64,000 nt of DNA from Codonopsis lanceolata (lineage: Eukaryota > Streptophyta > Magnoliopsida > Asterales > Campanulaceae): positions 159,972,302 to 160,036,301 of the forward strand of contig CM028377.1 in assembly GCA_013146195.2 (NCBI GenBank), written 5' to 3'. Position 1 is the first letter of the stretch. Each line of letters opens with the position of its first letter. Positions 1 to 11,322 of the stretch are shown piece after piece. The notes below the pieces were generated by a model. It was not told the DNA's origin. It worked only from the letters and a program-made list of their open reading frames with translations, and did not search any database. Made by a program: the position numbers and the translations under genes.

Positions 1-3000
1 TTGATGCATCATACACTTATAATCATGATGAATATGTTTATTTAGCTCCCGTATATGTTTAGAGTTAATAGCATGATCATTGACGTTGTTTGAGACGCAC
101 GATGCATTTTTCTTTCAGCGAGATGCGTTGAATCTCGGGTTTGTGATTTATGATGTAATCACATGGATTATTGTTAGAAGGCATTTATTACATCATTAAC
201 ATGCCTTGGAGATTGGTTTGATGCTTGTTGCATTGTTGGTTGGGTTGCTAGTTTGATTTTAGCGTTAACCCATTTCAGTTTGACTTTTGGTTATTGTTCG
301 GAGAGTTCGCGAGTTTTTGGCCTTGTTTTGATGGGGTTTGAGGTTTGATTGCTTTGGTTATTGTTTGGAGGTTATTAAGGTTGATTTATAGACCATTTTG
401 GCTTGGAAGGACTTGAGAATGCATGCGGGAGAGTCAGGGACCGAGGAGAAGCGAGAAATCATGGATTCTTTGGAAACTAGGTGATGCGGTCGCATCACCC
501 TGCTGCCAGCGGCGCAAGGTCTTATCAGCTACGGGATTTTGTTGTTCGGTTGTGCATTTGTCCGAACTTTTGGCCTATTAAACCCAAACTAAACCTATTC
601 TAAACTCACTTAATTAGCCTAATACTAATCCTAATCAGCTATTAAGAGAATTAGGGGGTAATTAGTGACTGGATTAGTGAATTAATCTCCCCATATAAAA
701 CCCAATCTGCCTCTCATTCTTCATTCAGCGAGTTGTGGGACTTCTTCCGCTGCGTTCACTGACCCGCCCCAGGCGCAAGTGAGGGTTTGAGGGCGGCGAT
801 TCTAGGCTTGAGGCTAAGCTTGGAAGCCATTCTTTGGGTCTTCTTCTCCATCTAACCCGCAAGCCGAAGAGAGCGGAGTGAGAAGAAACGGCTTCATCGT
901 TGAGTTCGAGTTTGGGCAGTTTGTAGGGCTGAGAAATTGTAAGTTTCTACCTCTCTTCCCTTGATTTTTGAGCTCCATTGACCCTAGGGAAACAACCATT
1001 TGTGGTATTTGAGCTCAATGGAAGCCATTGTTAGGGTTGTAAGAAGATGTATGAACCCAGGTTTTTCAATTGAATGCTAGAACTCGATTGACCTATGTGA
1101 GACCATGATTTATGTGAAATTCATGTTCTAACTAGCCTATTGAACTTGTTTATGTTGATTGATCATGGGTATTGATGTTGGTTCGGTTGAGATGCTTGGA
1201 GGGTGCCTTGCCCTAATTTTGATTAGCTTGCAAAATTATTGATGTGAGCATGCTTAAAATGTTTTATATGTTTAGTAGAGCATATTAAACTATATTATGT
1301 GAATTAATCGTAAATTGGGAATTATTGGTTGGTATGATGACTTGAATAAATTTATAACCAAGATGGCTAATTTGTTCTAAGTTATCTTGTTAATCATTTT
1401 GTGGGTTTATGTGAGTTTATTGATCGTCGGGTTTATGGTTTGACATTAGATATGAACTTAGGGGATGATGAGCCTAAGCTCTATTCCTTGAATTTTCTCG
1501 AAACTTAGATTGAACTCAACCTGAAAGTTAACCTTTGGGTTAGTTTGAATCCTAGGAACTATGATTTTAAGTCCTACGGAATTTGGGTAGAATTCATGGA
1601 GGTCGAGCCTCCAAGAAGTTTTAAGGTGTGTGAAGCACTAATTTGATTATGAGAACTTATATGATTCTGGTTGTGATGTTTATGCTAGTTGTGAATAAAT
1701 TGCATGACTAGTTTGATGGTAGAGTGTTTACCTACTTGTTTAAGCATATGAGTATATATTACGTGTGCTTGGGTTTTCAGAGTCCATCAAGGCCGGTCTG
1801 GTTGAGTCTTTGTGGGTCGATACATCGCCTCTCACGAATTATGGGGTTCGTGATCGCGATGGATCGCCGCGTCAAGCTGCAATACACCCCTCCATCGATG
1901 GCCACGGTGGGAAGTAGTTTATCTTAGTTGTAGTAATACACATGACTTTGATAACTATGGAACTCGAGAGCTGAGACTGCTCGGGACGCCGATATCTACG
2001 AGAGGATATCGAGGGCAATATAGCGGTTTTGCACGTTTGGCAGAGCTTAATACGCCGAGGAATTTTTGGTAATGGTATCATATCCTTGTATATGAATTGC
2101 TTCACTAGTACTTACGTGAATACGTGCTTAGTGAATTGGATATGATATGTTGATTGTTTGGTTTACATGTTATACTTAATAGATAAATATTATTGTTAAA
2201 GCATAAATGCTATCACATGAATTTTAGAATGTTGATTTATGCCAAAGGTAGAACTTATTATTGTTAAGACTAATATGCCTTGACATGGATTTTTGGTAAG
2301 ATGTTATACTATGATGATAACATATTTATTTAATGTTGAGCATGGATGCCATAACATTATTTTGTATAAGGTTATTTCATGACAATAGCATGATATATTT
2401 ATGATTGAGCATTATGCCATGGTAGGAAGTTATGGTTAGTAAACTTACAAGTCATTGTGACTTATTATTTGTTGGTTGTTTTTCCCTAGATCCGAGCCGA
2501 ATAGCGGATCCAAGTAAATCCGTAAGGTTATTTTGGCAAGGAAGTCTTTTGGGCAAGGTTGCTACTTAGATATTGTTTGCTTTGGTGAGGTCGTTGGGGA
2601 AGATGAAGTTGCATAAACTTCATGTTTGGGGTAGCAAACCTTTATGTATTTGTAATGTTGTAATTATGTGGTTAGCCTATTCTTTTGGTAGCCAACCGGT
2701 GGTGGTTGTGCTTGTTATATATTATGGTTGTATCTCCATATGCTTTATGGTTGTTAGTACTTGTTAATGTTAGTACTTATGTGTTGGTAGCCGATCGGTT
2801 TTAGTCGTGCTTGGTTAATAATTGTGCTTGTTTAGCATATATATTGCTAGTTAAATGTTATGTTGTTCTCCGGCATGTTTTTAGCCGTTGAGTTGTTAGA
2901 CTAGAGTCTTAGACTTAGTTTAATGTTGGGTTCCGGCCGTAGTTTCGCCGATGACTTGGTTTATTATGCTTATATATGAATTGCATAACAGGAGTTTGTC

Positions 3001-3238
3001 CTACGTGCCCAATGTTGCGCACGCGAATCGAATTTTAGACCGAGAGATTAATTATCTCTTTGGTTGTTTTAGTTTGAGCAGTTTGACACTGCTTTTTTAT
3101 TTTATTTCGCTCCGCATGTGTTGCGGTGTATCGCCGTTATGGCCCTACCCATTATTTGCTACTTGTTTGTTGTTATTTGTTCCCCCGACGGCACGAACCT
3201 TAGATTTCGTCTTGGATAAGATCCGGTCGGGTCGCCAG
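1..3238 (+). mobile_element. 5' LTR of a Tekay-type chromovirus (Ty3/gypsy), first about 30 bp outside the window
   Basis: The first 1.15 kb repeats almost base for base at 7031-8190, downstream of the pol region, so the two are the LTR pair of one element. The window opens about 30 bp inside the LTR; the intact start is seen at 7002 (TGTAAAACCC). The right end is set by a tRNA-iMet-like primer site at 3243. Total length of about 3.27 kb suits Tekay/Del chromoviruses, whose LTRs are unusually long. A hairpin at 1832-1853 (TCACGAA/TTCGTGA) recurs in two other LTRs of this window. Open reading frames inside it look like chance. Confidence 0.85.
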
Positions 3239-3242
3239 TGAT

Positions 3243-3253
3243 TGGTATCGAGC
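3243..3253 (+). other. Primer-binding site (tRNA-iMet type) of the Tekay element
   Basis: TGGTATCGAGC lies directly after the 5' LTR and resembles the usual plant retrotransposon primer site TGGTATCAGAGC, complementary to the 3' end of initiator methionine tRNA, with one base missing. It fixes the inner edge of the 5' LTR. Confidence 0.7.
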
Positions 3254-3355
3254 TATGATTATAAATTTAGCTTTCGGTAGGGATAGGTTCCTTGGCTTTG
3301 GGGTTGGTTTGTGTGATAGATTTATTTTACTTAGCCGAGTGTTATTGTAGGTTTA

Positions 3356-4492
3356 ATGGTGGATACTAGAGCAGGAGCTAGTTCCTGAGGTGGCACCAGT
3401 AGGTCTTGAGTAGAGGTATTGACGGTGGCGTAAATGCCAATGATAATCGTCAACGAGGATATTCCTCCACCGCGAACACCGGAAAAGCAAAGGTATGAGG
3501 CGATGGCAAATATGTATCGTGGAATGCTTGATATGATGAACCAAATGAATCAGAGAGGTTTTGGTAGAGTGGAACCACAAGGAGGACCACGGCCAGAGCC
3601 ACAACCTGAACCACAAGTAGAGAGGCCGAGGCAGGAGGCTAGGCATAATGATAATTCTATGCTTGAAAGATTTGTGAAGTTAAAGCCGAGGCAATTTAAT
3701 GGAGAGCCTCACGCCTGCTAAAGCCGAGCTTTGGATTGAACACTTGGAGAAAATATTTGCACCATTGGGTTGCGATGATGAAAAAGTTGTTTTTTTGCCG
3801 TGTTCAAGCTTGAGGTCTTCTTAGAGCATTGGTGGCAGTCTTGAGGGAGAGTTGGGAAGCATAGAGTCCCACAGATATGGCCTAACTTCGTTCGAGAGTT
3901 CAGAGCTTCCTATGTACCGGATGTTGTCAGGGAGAAAAGAGAGAAAGAATTTATGGATTTGGTGCAGGGGAGTATGACAGTTTCCCAAGATTCACCTGAG
4001 ATTCACGGAGGGTTGGCTGTTCATTTGATCCCGATGAGGCCGGAGGACACAAAATTTGTAAAGGGTTTGAGGACGGAGTTCGAGCGACTTCTTTTCTCAT
4101 CGGTTGTGGGAGCAGGGGAGGCCGTTGATAGGGCCTACACTATTGAGAGAGACATTGATGAGCATCGTGCTATGTCTATTTCGGGTTCTTCTCGCTGCCT
4201 CTGGCCTCTTACGAGGCGGAGTCATGGATCGCAACTGGGAATTTTAGTGGAGGCGTGATCGCAAGAAAGGAAGTGGAAAATCTCATTATGATGGACATGC
4301 GAAGAATCGCCTAGTGGCAAAGGTGCTAGTACTACATCTTCTCGGAGGATCGTAGTGTGGCATTGGTTTGCTCTTATTGTTCCAAGATCGGCATACGGAG
4401 AAGATAGGTCTTTGGAGTAAAATGGAGCACCAATGGAGTGTTACTACTGTGGAGTTTCTGGGCATATGAAGAAAGATTGTCCCAAGTTGAAG
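3356..4492 (+). pseudogene. Tekay gag pseudogene (capsid and CCHC zinc knuckle)
   Basis: The ATG at 3356 opens with MVDTRAGASS, a start I associate with Tekay-type gag, followed at once by a stop. Gag-like sequence then continues in shifting frames: 3434-3721 (proline- and glutamine-rich N-terminal part ending FVKLKPRQFNGEP), 3722-3800 (AELWIEHLEKIFAPLGC), 3900-4258 (FRASYVPDVVREKREKEF then DLVQGSMTV), and a zinc knuckle at 4439-4480 ([14 protein letters not shown], spacing C-x2-C-x4-H-x4-C). Several stops and frameshifts make it non-functional. Intact gag packages the element's RNA in cytoplasmic particles. The knuckle is joined in frame to reverse transcriptase with the protease and the N-terminal part of RT missing. 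Confidence 0.8.
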
Positions 4493-5776
4493 GTTAGAGC
4501 CGAAGATGTTTCGAAAACGGCTTTTCGCACGAGATATGGGCATTATGAATTTATGGTGATGCCATTCGGGTTGACTAATGCGCCGGCGGTGTTCATGGAT
4601 TTAATGAACCGGGTATTTCATAATTTTCTTGATTGCTTTGTAGTGGTTTTCATAGACGACATCATTGTGTATTCTAAGTCTCGGGAAGATCATGCACAGC
4701 ATTTGCGGATGGTTTGTCTATTCTTGAGGAGGCAACTCTACGCCAAGTTTAGCAAGTGTGCTTTTGGCTAGAGGAGGTTTCATTCTTGGGAGCACGTTGT
4801 TTCTAGTGCCGGGATAGCGGTGGATCCTTCCAAGGTTGAAGCAGTAATGAATTGGAGGAGACCGACCACAGTTACTGAGGTACGGAGTTTCATGGGGCTA
4901 GCCGGTTATTATCGGAGATTCATTGAAGGATTTTCGAAGATTGCTACGCCTATGACGAATTTGACTCAAAAGAGGACCGCATTTGTATGGAGTGATAAAT
5001 GTGAAGAAAGCTTCCAAGAATTGAAAAGAAGGTTGACTACGGCTCCAGTGTTAGCATTGCCTAGCGGAGGTGATAATTTTGTTGTTTTTAGTGATGCTTC
5101 GAAAGAAGGACTGGGATGTGTACTTATGCAGAATGGGAAAGTGATTGCTTATGCTTCAAGGAAATTGTCTCCGTATGAGATGAATTATCCTACGCATGAT
5201 CTTGAACTCGCGGCGATTATATTTGCTTTGCATAAGTGGAAGCATTATTTGTATGGTTCGAAGTTTGAGATTTTCACGGATCATAAGAGTTTGAAATATC
5301 TCTTCTCTCAGAAAGAGTTGAACATGAGACAGCGGAGATGGATGGAGAAATTGAAGGACCACGATTGCACTATACTGTATCATCCGGGGAAGGCTAATGT
5401 AGTCGCGGATGCTTTGAGTAGAAAGGTACACTTGTCATGTTTGATGATGCGGGAATGGAAAATGTTGGAAGATGTTCGTGATTGGAATCCTAGCGAGATT
5501 AATCATGGTGTATTATTTGCTAGTGTGCGGGTTATTCCAGTTTTATTGGAGAAAATTAAAGAGACTCAAAATAAAGATTTAGAGTTGGTGAAAATTATTG
5601 ATGGTTTGAGTGAGAATAAAGAGAATGAGTTTTCGATGAACCAAGATGGTATTTTGACATTTAAGGGTAGAGTTTGTGTTCCATCAGTTGATGATGTTAA
5701 ACGGCTTGTATTGGATGAGGCTCACAAAGCAAAGTATACTATCCATCAGGAAGTACGAAAATGTATAGAGATTTGA
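4493..5776 (+). pseudogene. Tekay pol pseudogene, part 1: truncated reverse transcriptase and RNase H
   Basis: Reverse transcriptase begins mid-domain at [20 protein letters not shown] and keeps the polymerase site as [10 protein letters not shown] (about 4651-4680), but the upstream palm and fingers and the protease are deleted. A stop at 4769 breaks it. The RNase H frame runs 4820-5776 (318 codons, open) and holds the connection block ([20 protein letters not shown]), [13 protein letters not shown], the conserved E of [15 protein letters not shown] and [14 protein letters not shown]. It ends within the integrase zinc-binding region ([10 protein letters not shown]). RT with RNase H would copy genomic RNA into cDNA; without its N-terminal half this RT cannot work. 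Confidence 0.85.
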
Positions 5777-7014
5777 AGAAACAATTACGGTGGAGTGGTA
5801 TGAAGCGACGAGATAGCGGACTATGTGTCGAGGTGTCTCACTGTCGGCGGGAGTAAAGCGAACACCAAAGACACTGGGGGTTGTTCTGACCGTTGGATAT
5901 TCGGAGTGGAAATGGGAACATGTTACGATGGACTTTGTTTCGATTTCCACGTACTCGTAGAGGTTTGATCCGTTTGGGTTGTTGTTGATCGGCTCATTTT
6001 ATTCCGATTGCTATGACTTATTCATTGAGTCGATTAGCGGCATTGTATGCGAGGAGATTGTTAGGCTTTGCACGGGGTTCGATTAGTATTGTTTGGACGG
6101 GATCAGAGGTTTACATCGAGGTTTTTGCGGTTTTGGCAGGCTTTGCAGAGGCTATGGGGACCAAGTTGAACTTTAGCACACTGACTTTTCACCCTCAGTC
6201 AGACGGACGGTCAGAAACGATTCGAATACTTGAGGATATGTTACGGGCTTATGCGATTGATTTTAAAGGGAGTTGGGATACATCTTCCTTTGGCGGAGTT
6301 GCATACAACAATAGCTACCGGTCGAGCATCAAAATGGCACCGTATGAGGCTCTTTATGGGAGGAAGTGTAGATCTCCTATTTCTTTGGGACGAGGTTGGA
6401 GAAGCAAAATTATGGGGTTCGAAATTGTTCGTGATCGGTTGAGAGCGTGAAGATAATTCGAGATAGATTGCTCACCGCTCAAAGTCGACAGAAAAGCTAT
6501 GCGGATAATAGAAGGAGAGATTTGGAGTTTCAGGTTGGAGACTTTGTATTTCTTAAGGTATCGCCTAGAAGGGGTACCAAGAGATTTGGAAAGAAAGGGA
6601 AAGGGAATTATCAAGAGATTCGTTGGACCTTTTGAGATCTGGAGCGAGTTGGGAGTTTGGCATCTGAGGGTGGCTTTACCGCCTCTTTGTCGAGAGATTC
6701 ATAATGTATTTCATGTCTCTATGCTTCGGAAATATCTTAAGGATGATTCCCATGTTCTTGAGTACGAGGAGATTACTTTTCAGCCGCACTTGTCTTATGT
6801 TGAGCAGCCGGTAAAGATACTTGACACTAAAGAGCAAGTTTTGAGGAGCAAGAAAATTCCGTTGGTGAAAGTTCTTTGGAAGAATCACGAGATCGAAGAA
6901 GCGACTTGGGAGACCGAGTTGGAGATGCGAGAGAAATATCCTCATTTGTTCGATGACTACGGTAAGAATTTAGGGGCTAAATTCCTTAAAGTAGGGGAGA
7001 ATGTAAAACCCTGA
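5760..7014 (+). pseudogene. Tekay pol pseudogene, part 2: integrase and C-terminal chromodomain
   Basis: The frame shifts at about 5770. The HHCC motif is damaged: the segment read DYVSRCLTVGG has lost the second cysteine of the usual CLTC. The catalytic core is fragmentary up to about 6000 and then reads 6013-6450 (LNFSTLTFHPQSDGRSE, MAPYEALYGRKCRSP). The C-terminal part at 6447-6635 and 6499-7014 includes VGDFVFLKVSPRRGTKRFG and then IHNVFHVSMLRKY. A chromodomain follows (about 6800-6955, VLWKNHEIEEATWETE), the mark of chromoviruses and thought to guide integration to heterochromatin. The frame ends at 7014, 12 nt inside the 3' LTR, so the polypurine tract (GTAGGGGAGAA, 6991-7001) lies in coding sequence. 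Confidence 0.85.
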
Positions 7015-8191
7015 AATACTGCTTGCTTGTGTTATGCATGGATTCATACACTTATAATCATGATGAATATGTTTATTTAGCTCCCGTATATGTTTAGAGT
7101 TAATAGCATGATCATTGACGTTGTTTGAGATGCACGTATGCATTTTTCTTTCGCGAGATGCGTTGAATCTCGGGTTTGTGATTTATGATGTAATCACATG
7201 GATTATTGTTAGAAGGCATTTATTACATCATTAACATGCCTTGGAGATTGGTTTGATGCTTATTGCATTGTTGGTTGGGTTGCTAGTTTGATTTTAGCGT
7301 TAACCCATTTCAGTTTGACTTTTCCGGTTATTGTTCGGGAGAGTTCTGCTTGAGTTTTTGGCCTTGTTTTGATGGGGTTTGAGGTTTGATTGCTTTGGTT
7401 ATTGTTTGGAGGTTATTAAGGTTGATTTATAGACCATTTTTGGCTTGGAAGGACTTGAGAATGCATGCGGGAGAGTCCGGGACCGAGCAAGGAAAGCAGA
7501 AATCATGGATTGCTGGAAACTAGGTGATGCGGTCGCATCACCCTCTTGCCAAGCGACCGCAAGGTCCTTGTATCGGCTACGAGTTTTGTTGTTCGGTTGT
7601 CTTTTGTCCGAACTTTTGGCCTATTAAACCCAAACTAAACCTATTCTAAACTCACTTAATTAGCCTAATACTAATCCTAATCAGCTATTAAGAGAATTAG
7701 GGGGTAATTAGTGACTGGATTAGTGAATTAATCTCCCCATATAAAACCCAATCTGCCGCAATCTTTCATTCATTCGGCAGTGTGTGATTTCTTCCTTTGC
7801 GTTCCCTGCGACCACTTCAGCCAAGGCGCAAGTGAGGGTTTGAGGGGGGCGATTCTAGGGCTTCAAGAGGCTAAGCTTGGAAGCCATTGCTGGGGGTCTT
7901 CTTCTCCATCTAACCCATGAGGCGAAGAGCGGAGTGAGAAGAAACGGCTTCATCGTTGAGTTCGAGTTTGGGCGGTTGTAGGGTGAGAAATTGTAAGTTT
8001 CTACCTCTCTTCCCTTGATTTTTGAGCTCCATTGACCCTAGGGAAACAACCATTTGTGGTATTTGAGCTCAATGGAAGCCATTGTTAGGGTTGTAGAAGA
8101 TGTATGAACCCTAGGTTTTTCAATTGAATGCTAGAACTCGATTGACCTATGTGAGACCATGATTTATGTGAAATTCATGTTCTAACTAGTC
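7002..8191 (+). mobile_element. 3' LTR of the Tekay element, truncated after about 1.19 kb
   Basis: It starts with TGTAAAACCC right after a polypurine tract. From 7031 to about 8190 it parallels 1-1155 with few substitutions but many small indels. Homology stops at 8191, so about 2 kb of LTR is missing, and no 3' target duplication can be found. The break is filled by a 25-bp copy of nearby LTR sequence followed by an unrelated minus-strand Tat/Ogre gag. Confidence 0.85.
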
Positions 8192-8216
8192 TAGAAGATG
8201 TATGAACCCTAGGTTT
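8192..8216 (+). repeat. 25-bp direct repeat at a truncation junction (copy of 8094-8118)
   Basis: The 25 bases starting TAGAAGATGTATGAACCC are identical at 8094-8118 and 8192-8216, 98 bp apart. The second copy sits exactly between the broken LTR and the broken Tat/Ogre gag. It looks like filler DNA copied from close by during end joining. Confidence 0.75.
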
Positions 8217-9600
8217 CTCTTCCACCTGACTGCAAACTCGGCGCAGGTTTCCTTTTCCCGTTGGGTGCACGATTCAAGGTCCTCTATTTTCGGGATCGGT
8301 ATTATCTTTGTATCTTTCGGCAAACGCTTCGGCTATCTAGTCCCGGTATTCATGAATGCTATCGCCTGCGGCATTAACCATTGTTTGGCGGCTCCTACCG
8401 GGTGAGGTGAAAATTAGAAGCCATAGCCTCAAAGCTAGCTCCCACTAGGCGCGCATGCGGTGGAGTAAGACTTCAAATGGGATATAGGGCATCGGTCCGT
8501 CAAACTTTTCTATGTCGGGCATTTTGAATTTTGAGGGAAGTATTGCTGATGGTTGCAAAGTTAGGGCCCGAGTAGAAAATTCCCCTTTATTGAGGAGTTT
8601 AAGCATCATGGCCTTCATATTTTCCATGTCGGCCTCCATTTTGGTGGTTGGGGAAGTTGGTTTTTGGTATATATTGGCTGGATTTGGGAAGGCTGGGTTA
8701 TTTTCGAGTTGAAGGTAGGGATTTTGGGCTGGTGGGTTTTGGACAGTATATGGAATCTGGGTTAATGGAATTTGGGCATTATAAGGATTAAATTTGGATA
8801 TGGGTATTGGGTTGGATAAAGGTCTTGGGTTGGTAGATTTTGCACTGATTAGTAGGTATTTTGGTTTTGTGGGTTTTGGTAATATATGGATTACGGGTTG
8901 GTGGGTTTTGGGTAGTATACGGATTTTGGGTTGGTGGGTTTTGGGTAGCTGTAGGGCGACAGGATCATTAGGAGGTAAATATGTGGTAACTTGACCTGGT
9001 GGGTTAAAGCTTTTTGGGTCCATATGTGGGCTATTTAGGAGCGGGTTAGTCATAGGAAAAGGGAGGTCAATTGGGTTCTGGGTGTTTGGGGAAATATATG
9101 GTGGATAAGGAGGGTAAGGATAAATATTTGGGTAGTAGGGACTTGGTGGAGGATTGGGAGTTGGGATAGTGGTAGTATTTGGTGGGTTGGTGTTTGGCTG
9201 AGGAGTTGGGTTTGGAGGCACCTGGGATGTGGATGCTTCTTGGGGAATAGTAGGGGAAGAATTCACCTCACCACTGGATTTTAGACTTTGTACCGTGACT
9301 AGCCATTTGACTCATCGCCGCACCCAACCTTTGGTCAAACCATTCTGCATTGGGAGGCGGAACATACAGAGCCCCGAATGCGTACCCATGGGCGGTGTTC
9401 ACTTTCTTACGCCATCTTGCTCGGATCGTGCGCTTTGGGCGGTGCCTTTTGTCGATCTGAAATTGATACCCTCGATCGATTTACGCCTTTGGTTTCCCGT
9501 ATCAACCGGCGGTATTATCTCGCCTTTCCAAATTCGGGCCAGGTCTCTAAGGAAAATGGGGTTTGGTAGGTATCAGAAGGCCGACTGGAGGCTGTCTGGG
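8217..9600 (-). pseudogene. Tat/Ogre-type gag pseudogene (minus strand), 3' truncated
   Basis: Read on the minus strand, 9266-8445 is an open frame of 273 codons. It is very rich in Pro, Asn and Tyr (low-complexity N-terminal part with internal KTHQP-type repeats), then a short Met/Lys helix (about residues 205-220), then SAILPSKFKMPDIEKFDG, which resembles the start of the conserved Tat/Ogre capsid. After a stop at 8445 the capsid goes on in other frames; a late piece reads CTQREKETCAEFAVRWKR. Upstream, 9300-9540 carries another broken coding piece (VNTAHGYAFGALYVPPPNAE). The gag is cut at 8217 and no pol remains. It belongs to the same element as the LTR at 11323-12606. Confidence 0.65.
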
Positions 9601-10794
9601 CTTGGAGTACAGCGTGCCTTTTTATTAGTATTTTCTTTTCTTTTCTTTTTTGTTCCCTACAATTGACAGGATAAGCACCTGCTTTATTTTGACAGTCTCA
9701 GGACTTTTCTGGAACAGTGGATTCTTTCTCCGCAGTATAGGACCAACGTATTCCACACGCCTTTCGACTCCCCATGTTGGTGGTCCCGAGGCGAAGGGCA
9801 TATACTCTTTCGGGATCCACCATCCGAAATGGTCTAGGTCGAGCATCAGGAATTATAAATCAACCCTGTTTATTATTTATGTGCGCATTATTATATATAT
9901 TTTTTTTTTGAACTTGCGCATTTTTTTGACATAGATATATTCTTTATGATTTATTTTTTTTTTTTTTTTTGACGAGTGACTCACAATTCAAAGATGCAAA
10001 ACGATGCGTGAAGTGTCTGAAAAACTATATGCACTCTAACATTGGCTTATGCGGGGGGTAAGAATTTTGAATATCATGGTGTAGGAATGTAGATTCGAAT
10101 ATTCCTATATGCGTGCACGTGTGTGATGCGGTATCTAAAAGCGATAAAGCCTTTATTTATTTCTGAGATATATGAAGAAAAATAAAGCATATATGGCTGT
10201 CTTTTTGTTACCTGCCTTTGCCGTTATGTGGATTTTCTCGGCTTCTCGCTTATTTTTTAGCAAACAAGCAAGCACACCATTTTAAGAAATAGAAAGAAAA
10301 GTGGGGAAACTATCTATCCCTATTAATTACATATTTTGGTCTTATTTCCTCAAAATAAAATGCGAGAATGAATGAGATATGTACAAATGCGAATAAAGTA
10401 AAAAGAAAATGAAGCTGAAATAAATAATAATATAGAGCCGAAGTAAAGCTGACTCTTTTGTTGTCTTTGCCTCGAATTTATTGTAATATATATATATATA
10501 TATTATTTTTTCAAATTTTTTTCATATATATATTTTTTTTTATTATTTTTATACTCTTAAACATGCCCGTAAGAGGTATCGAACTAGGCCGCGAGATGGA
10601 GGATCATATCCACAAATATGGCCACGGCCGTATGGGAACACTTTATTCAAATGTAAATACCGCAGCCGAAACAAATAATATGACAAACATCTTGCGGCCG
10701 ACGAAACAAATAAAAACAAAAAGTTTTATTTTACGAGTCTAGCCCTCCATTTTATTTAAAATAAAACAACTCCCAGCCAGAATCGCCACCGTGA
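9601..10794 (-). mobile_element. Internal leader of the minus-strand Tat/Ogre element
   Basis: This AT-rich stretch between the gag and the leader repeats contains T runs at about 9901-9910 and 9954-9970 and (TA)n near 10485-10503. A minus-strand frame at 9846-9625 (73 codons, with WWIPKEYMPFASGPPTWGV) may be the N-terminal end of gag or an upstream ORF; I do not recognise it. A second primer-site-like motif lies at 10771-10788. Nothing else can be supported. Confidence 0.45.
10771..10788 (-). other. Second primer-site-like motif, TGGCGATTCTGGCTGGGA
   Basis: The minus-strand motif closely resembles the Tat/Ogre primer-site consensus TGGCGACTCTGCTGGGGA as I remember it, in fact over more bases than the copy next to the LTR. 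It lies 533 bp further into the element, at the far end of the leader repeats. Confidence 0.5.
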
Positions 10795-11320
10795 GGTTCA
10801 GACGTGCCCCGCCCGGCCTTGGATAGGGGTGCGGACGCGGATGCGGGACACCACGCCTCGTTCCACCCTCCCTTGTTTAGGGAAGACGAAATCAAAAGTG
10901 CGAGAGGAGTGTTGTCTATATTAGCACTTTGGAATGTGCCTCGGTTGCCTTGAGTGGATTTTGTATCCAATATGGGAACTAATGGTTTCCCGCATCAAGT
11001 TATCCCTTGTTTAGGGGATACCAGGATATGGGAATGCATTACCCTTTCATTCCCATTTTCCCTTTTTTAGGGGAAAACGGAAAAGTGCAAGAAAGGATAT
11101 TGCGACGCCCCCACTATGGATTTATTGAAAATAGCCTTATGGCCCATTCAGATTACTATGGGAGCTTTGGGTTTCCGCATCAAGTTATCCCTTGTTTAGG
11201 GGATACCGGGGATATGGGAATGCATCACCCTCCATTCACATATCTCCCTTTTTTAGGGAGAACGGAAAGTGCAAAGAGGGAATGTTGCGAGGCCCCAGAT
11301 CTGAAACTTTTAGAGTCGCC
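10795..11320 (-). repeat. Leader triplication of about 185 bp in the Tat/Ogre element
   Basis: Two clear units start at 10983 and 11167; both read CGCATCAAGTTATCCCTTG then TTTAGGGGATACC, GATATGGGAATGCAT, and a block like CTTTTTTAGGGG...CGGAAA.GTGCAA. A third, more diverged unit lies at about 10795-10982 (CTCCCTTGTTTAGGGAAGACG). The set lies just inside the 5' LTR and is bounded at both ends by primer-site-like motifs (11304-11321 and 10771-10788), so the repeat unit probably once included the primer site. Confidence 0.65.
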
Positions 11321-11321
11321 A
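11304..11321 (-). other. Primer-binding site of the minus-strand Tat/Ogre element
   Basis: On the minus strand TGGCGACTCTAAAAGTTT follows AAAATAAAGA at the LTR end. TGGCGACTCT is the usual primer-site start in Tat/Ogre elements. The plus-strand element has the matching context at 22631-22650 (AAATAAAGATGACGACTCTG). Confidence 0.7.
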
Positions 11322-11322
11322 T

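Noticed and set aside
9229..9666. 145-codon plus-strand frame
   Set aside because: It is antisense to the broken Tat/Ogre gag and leader, which explains the sequence better.
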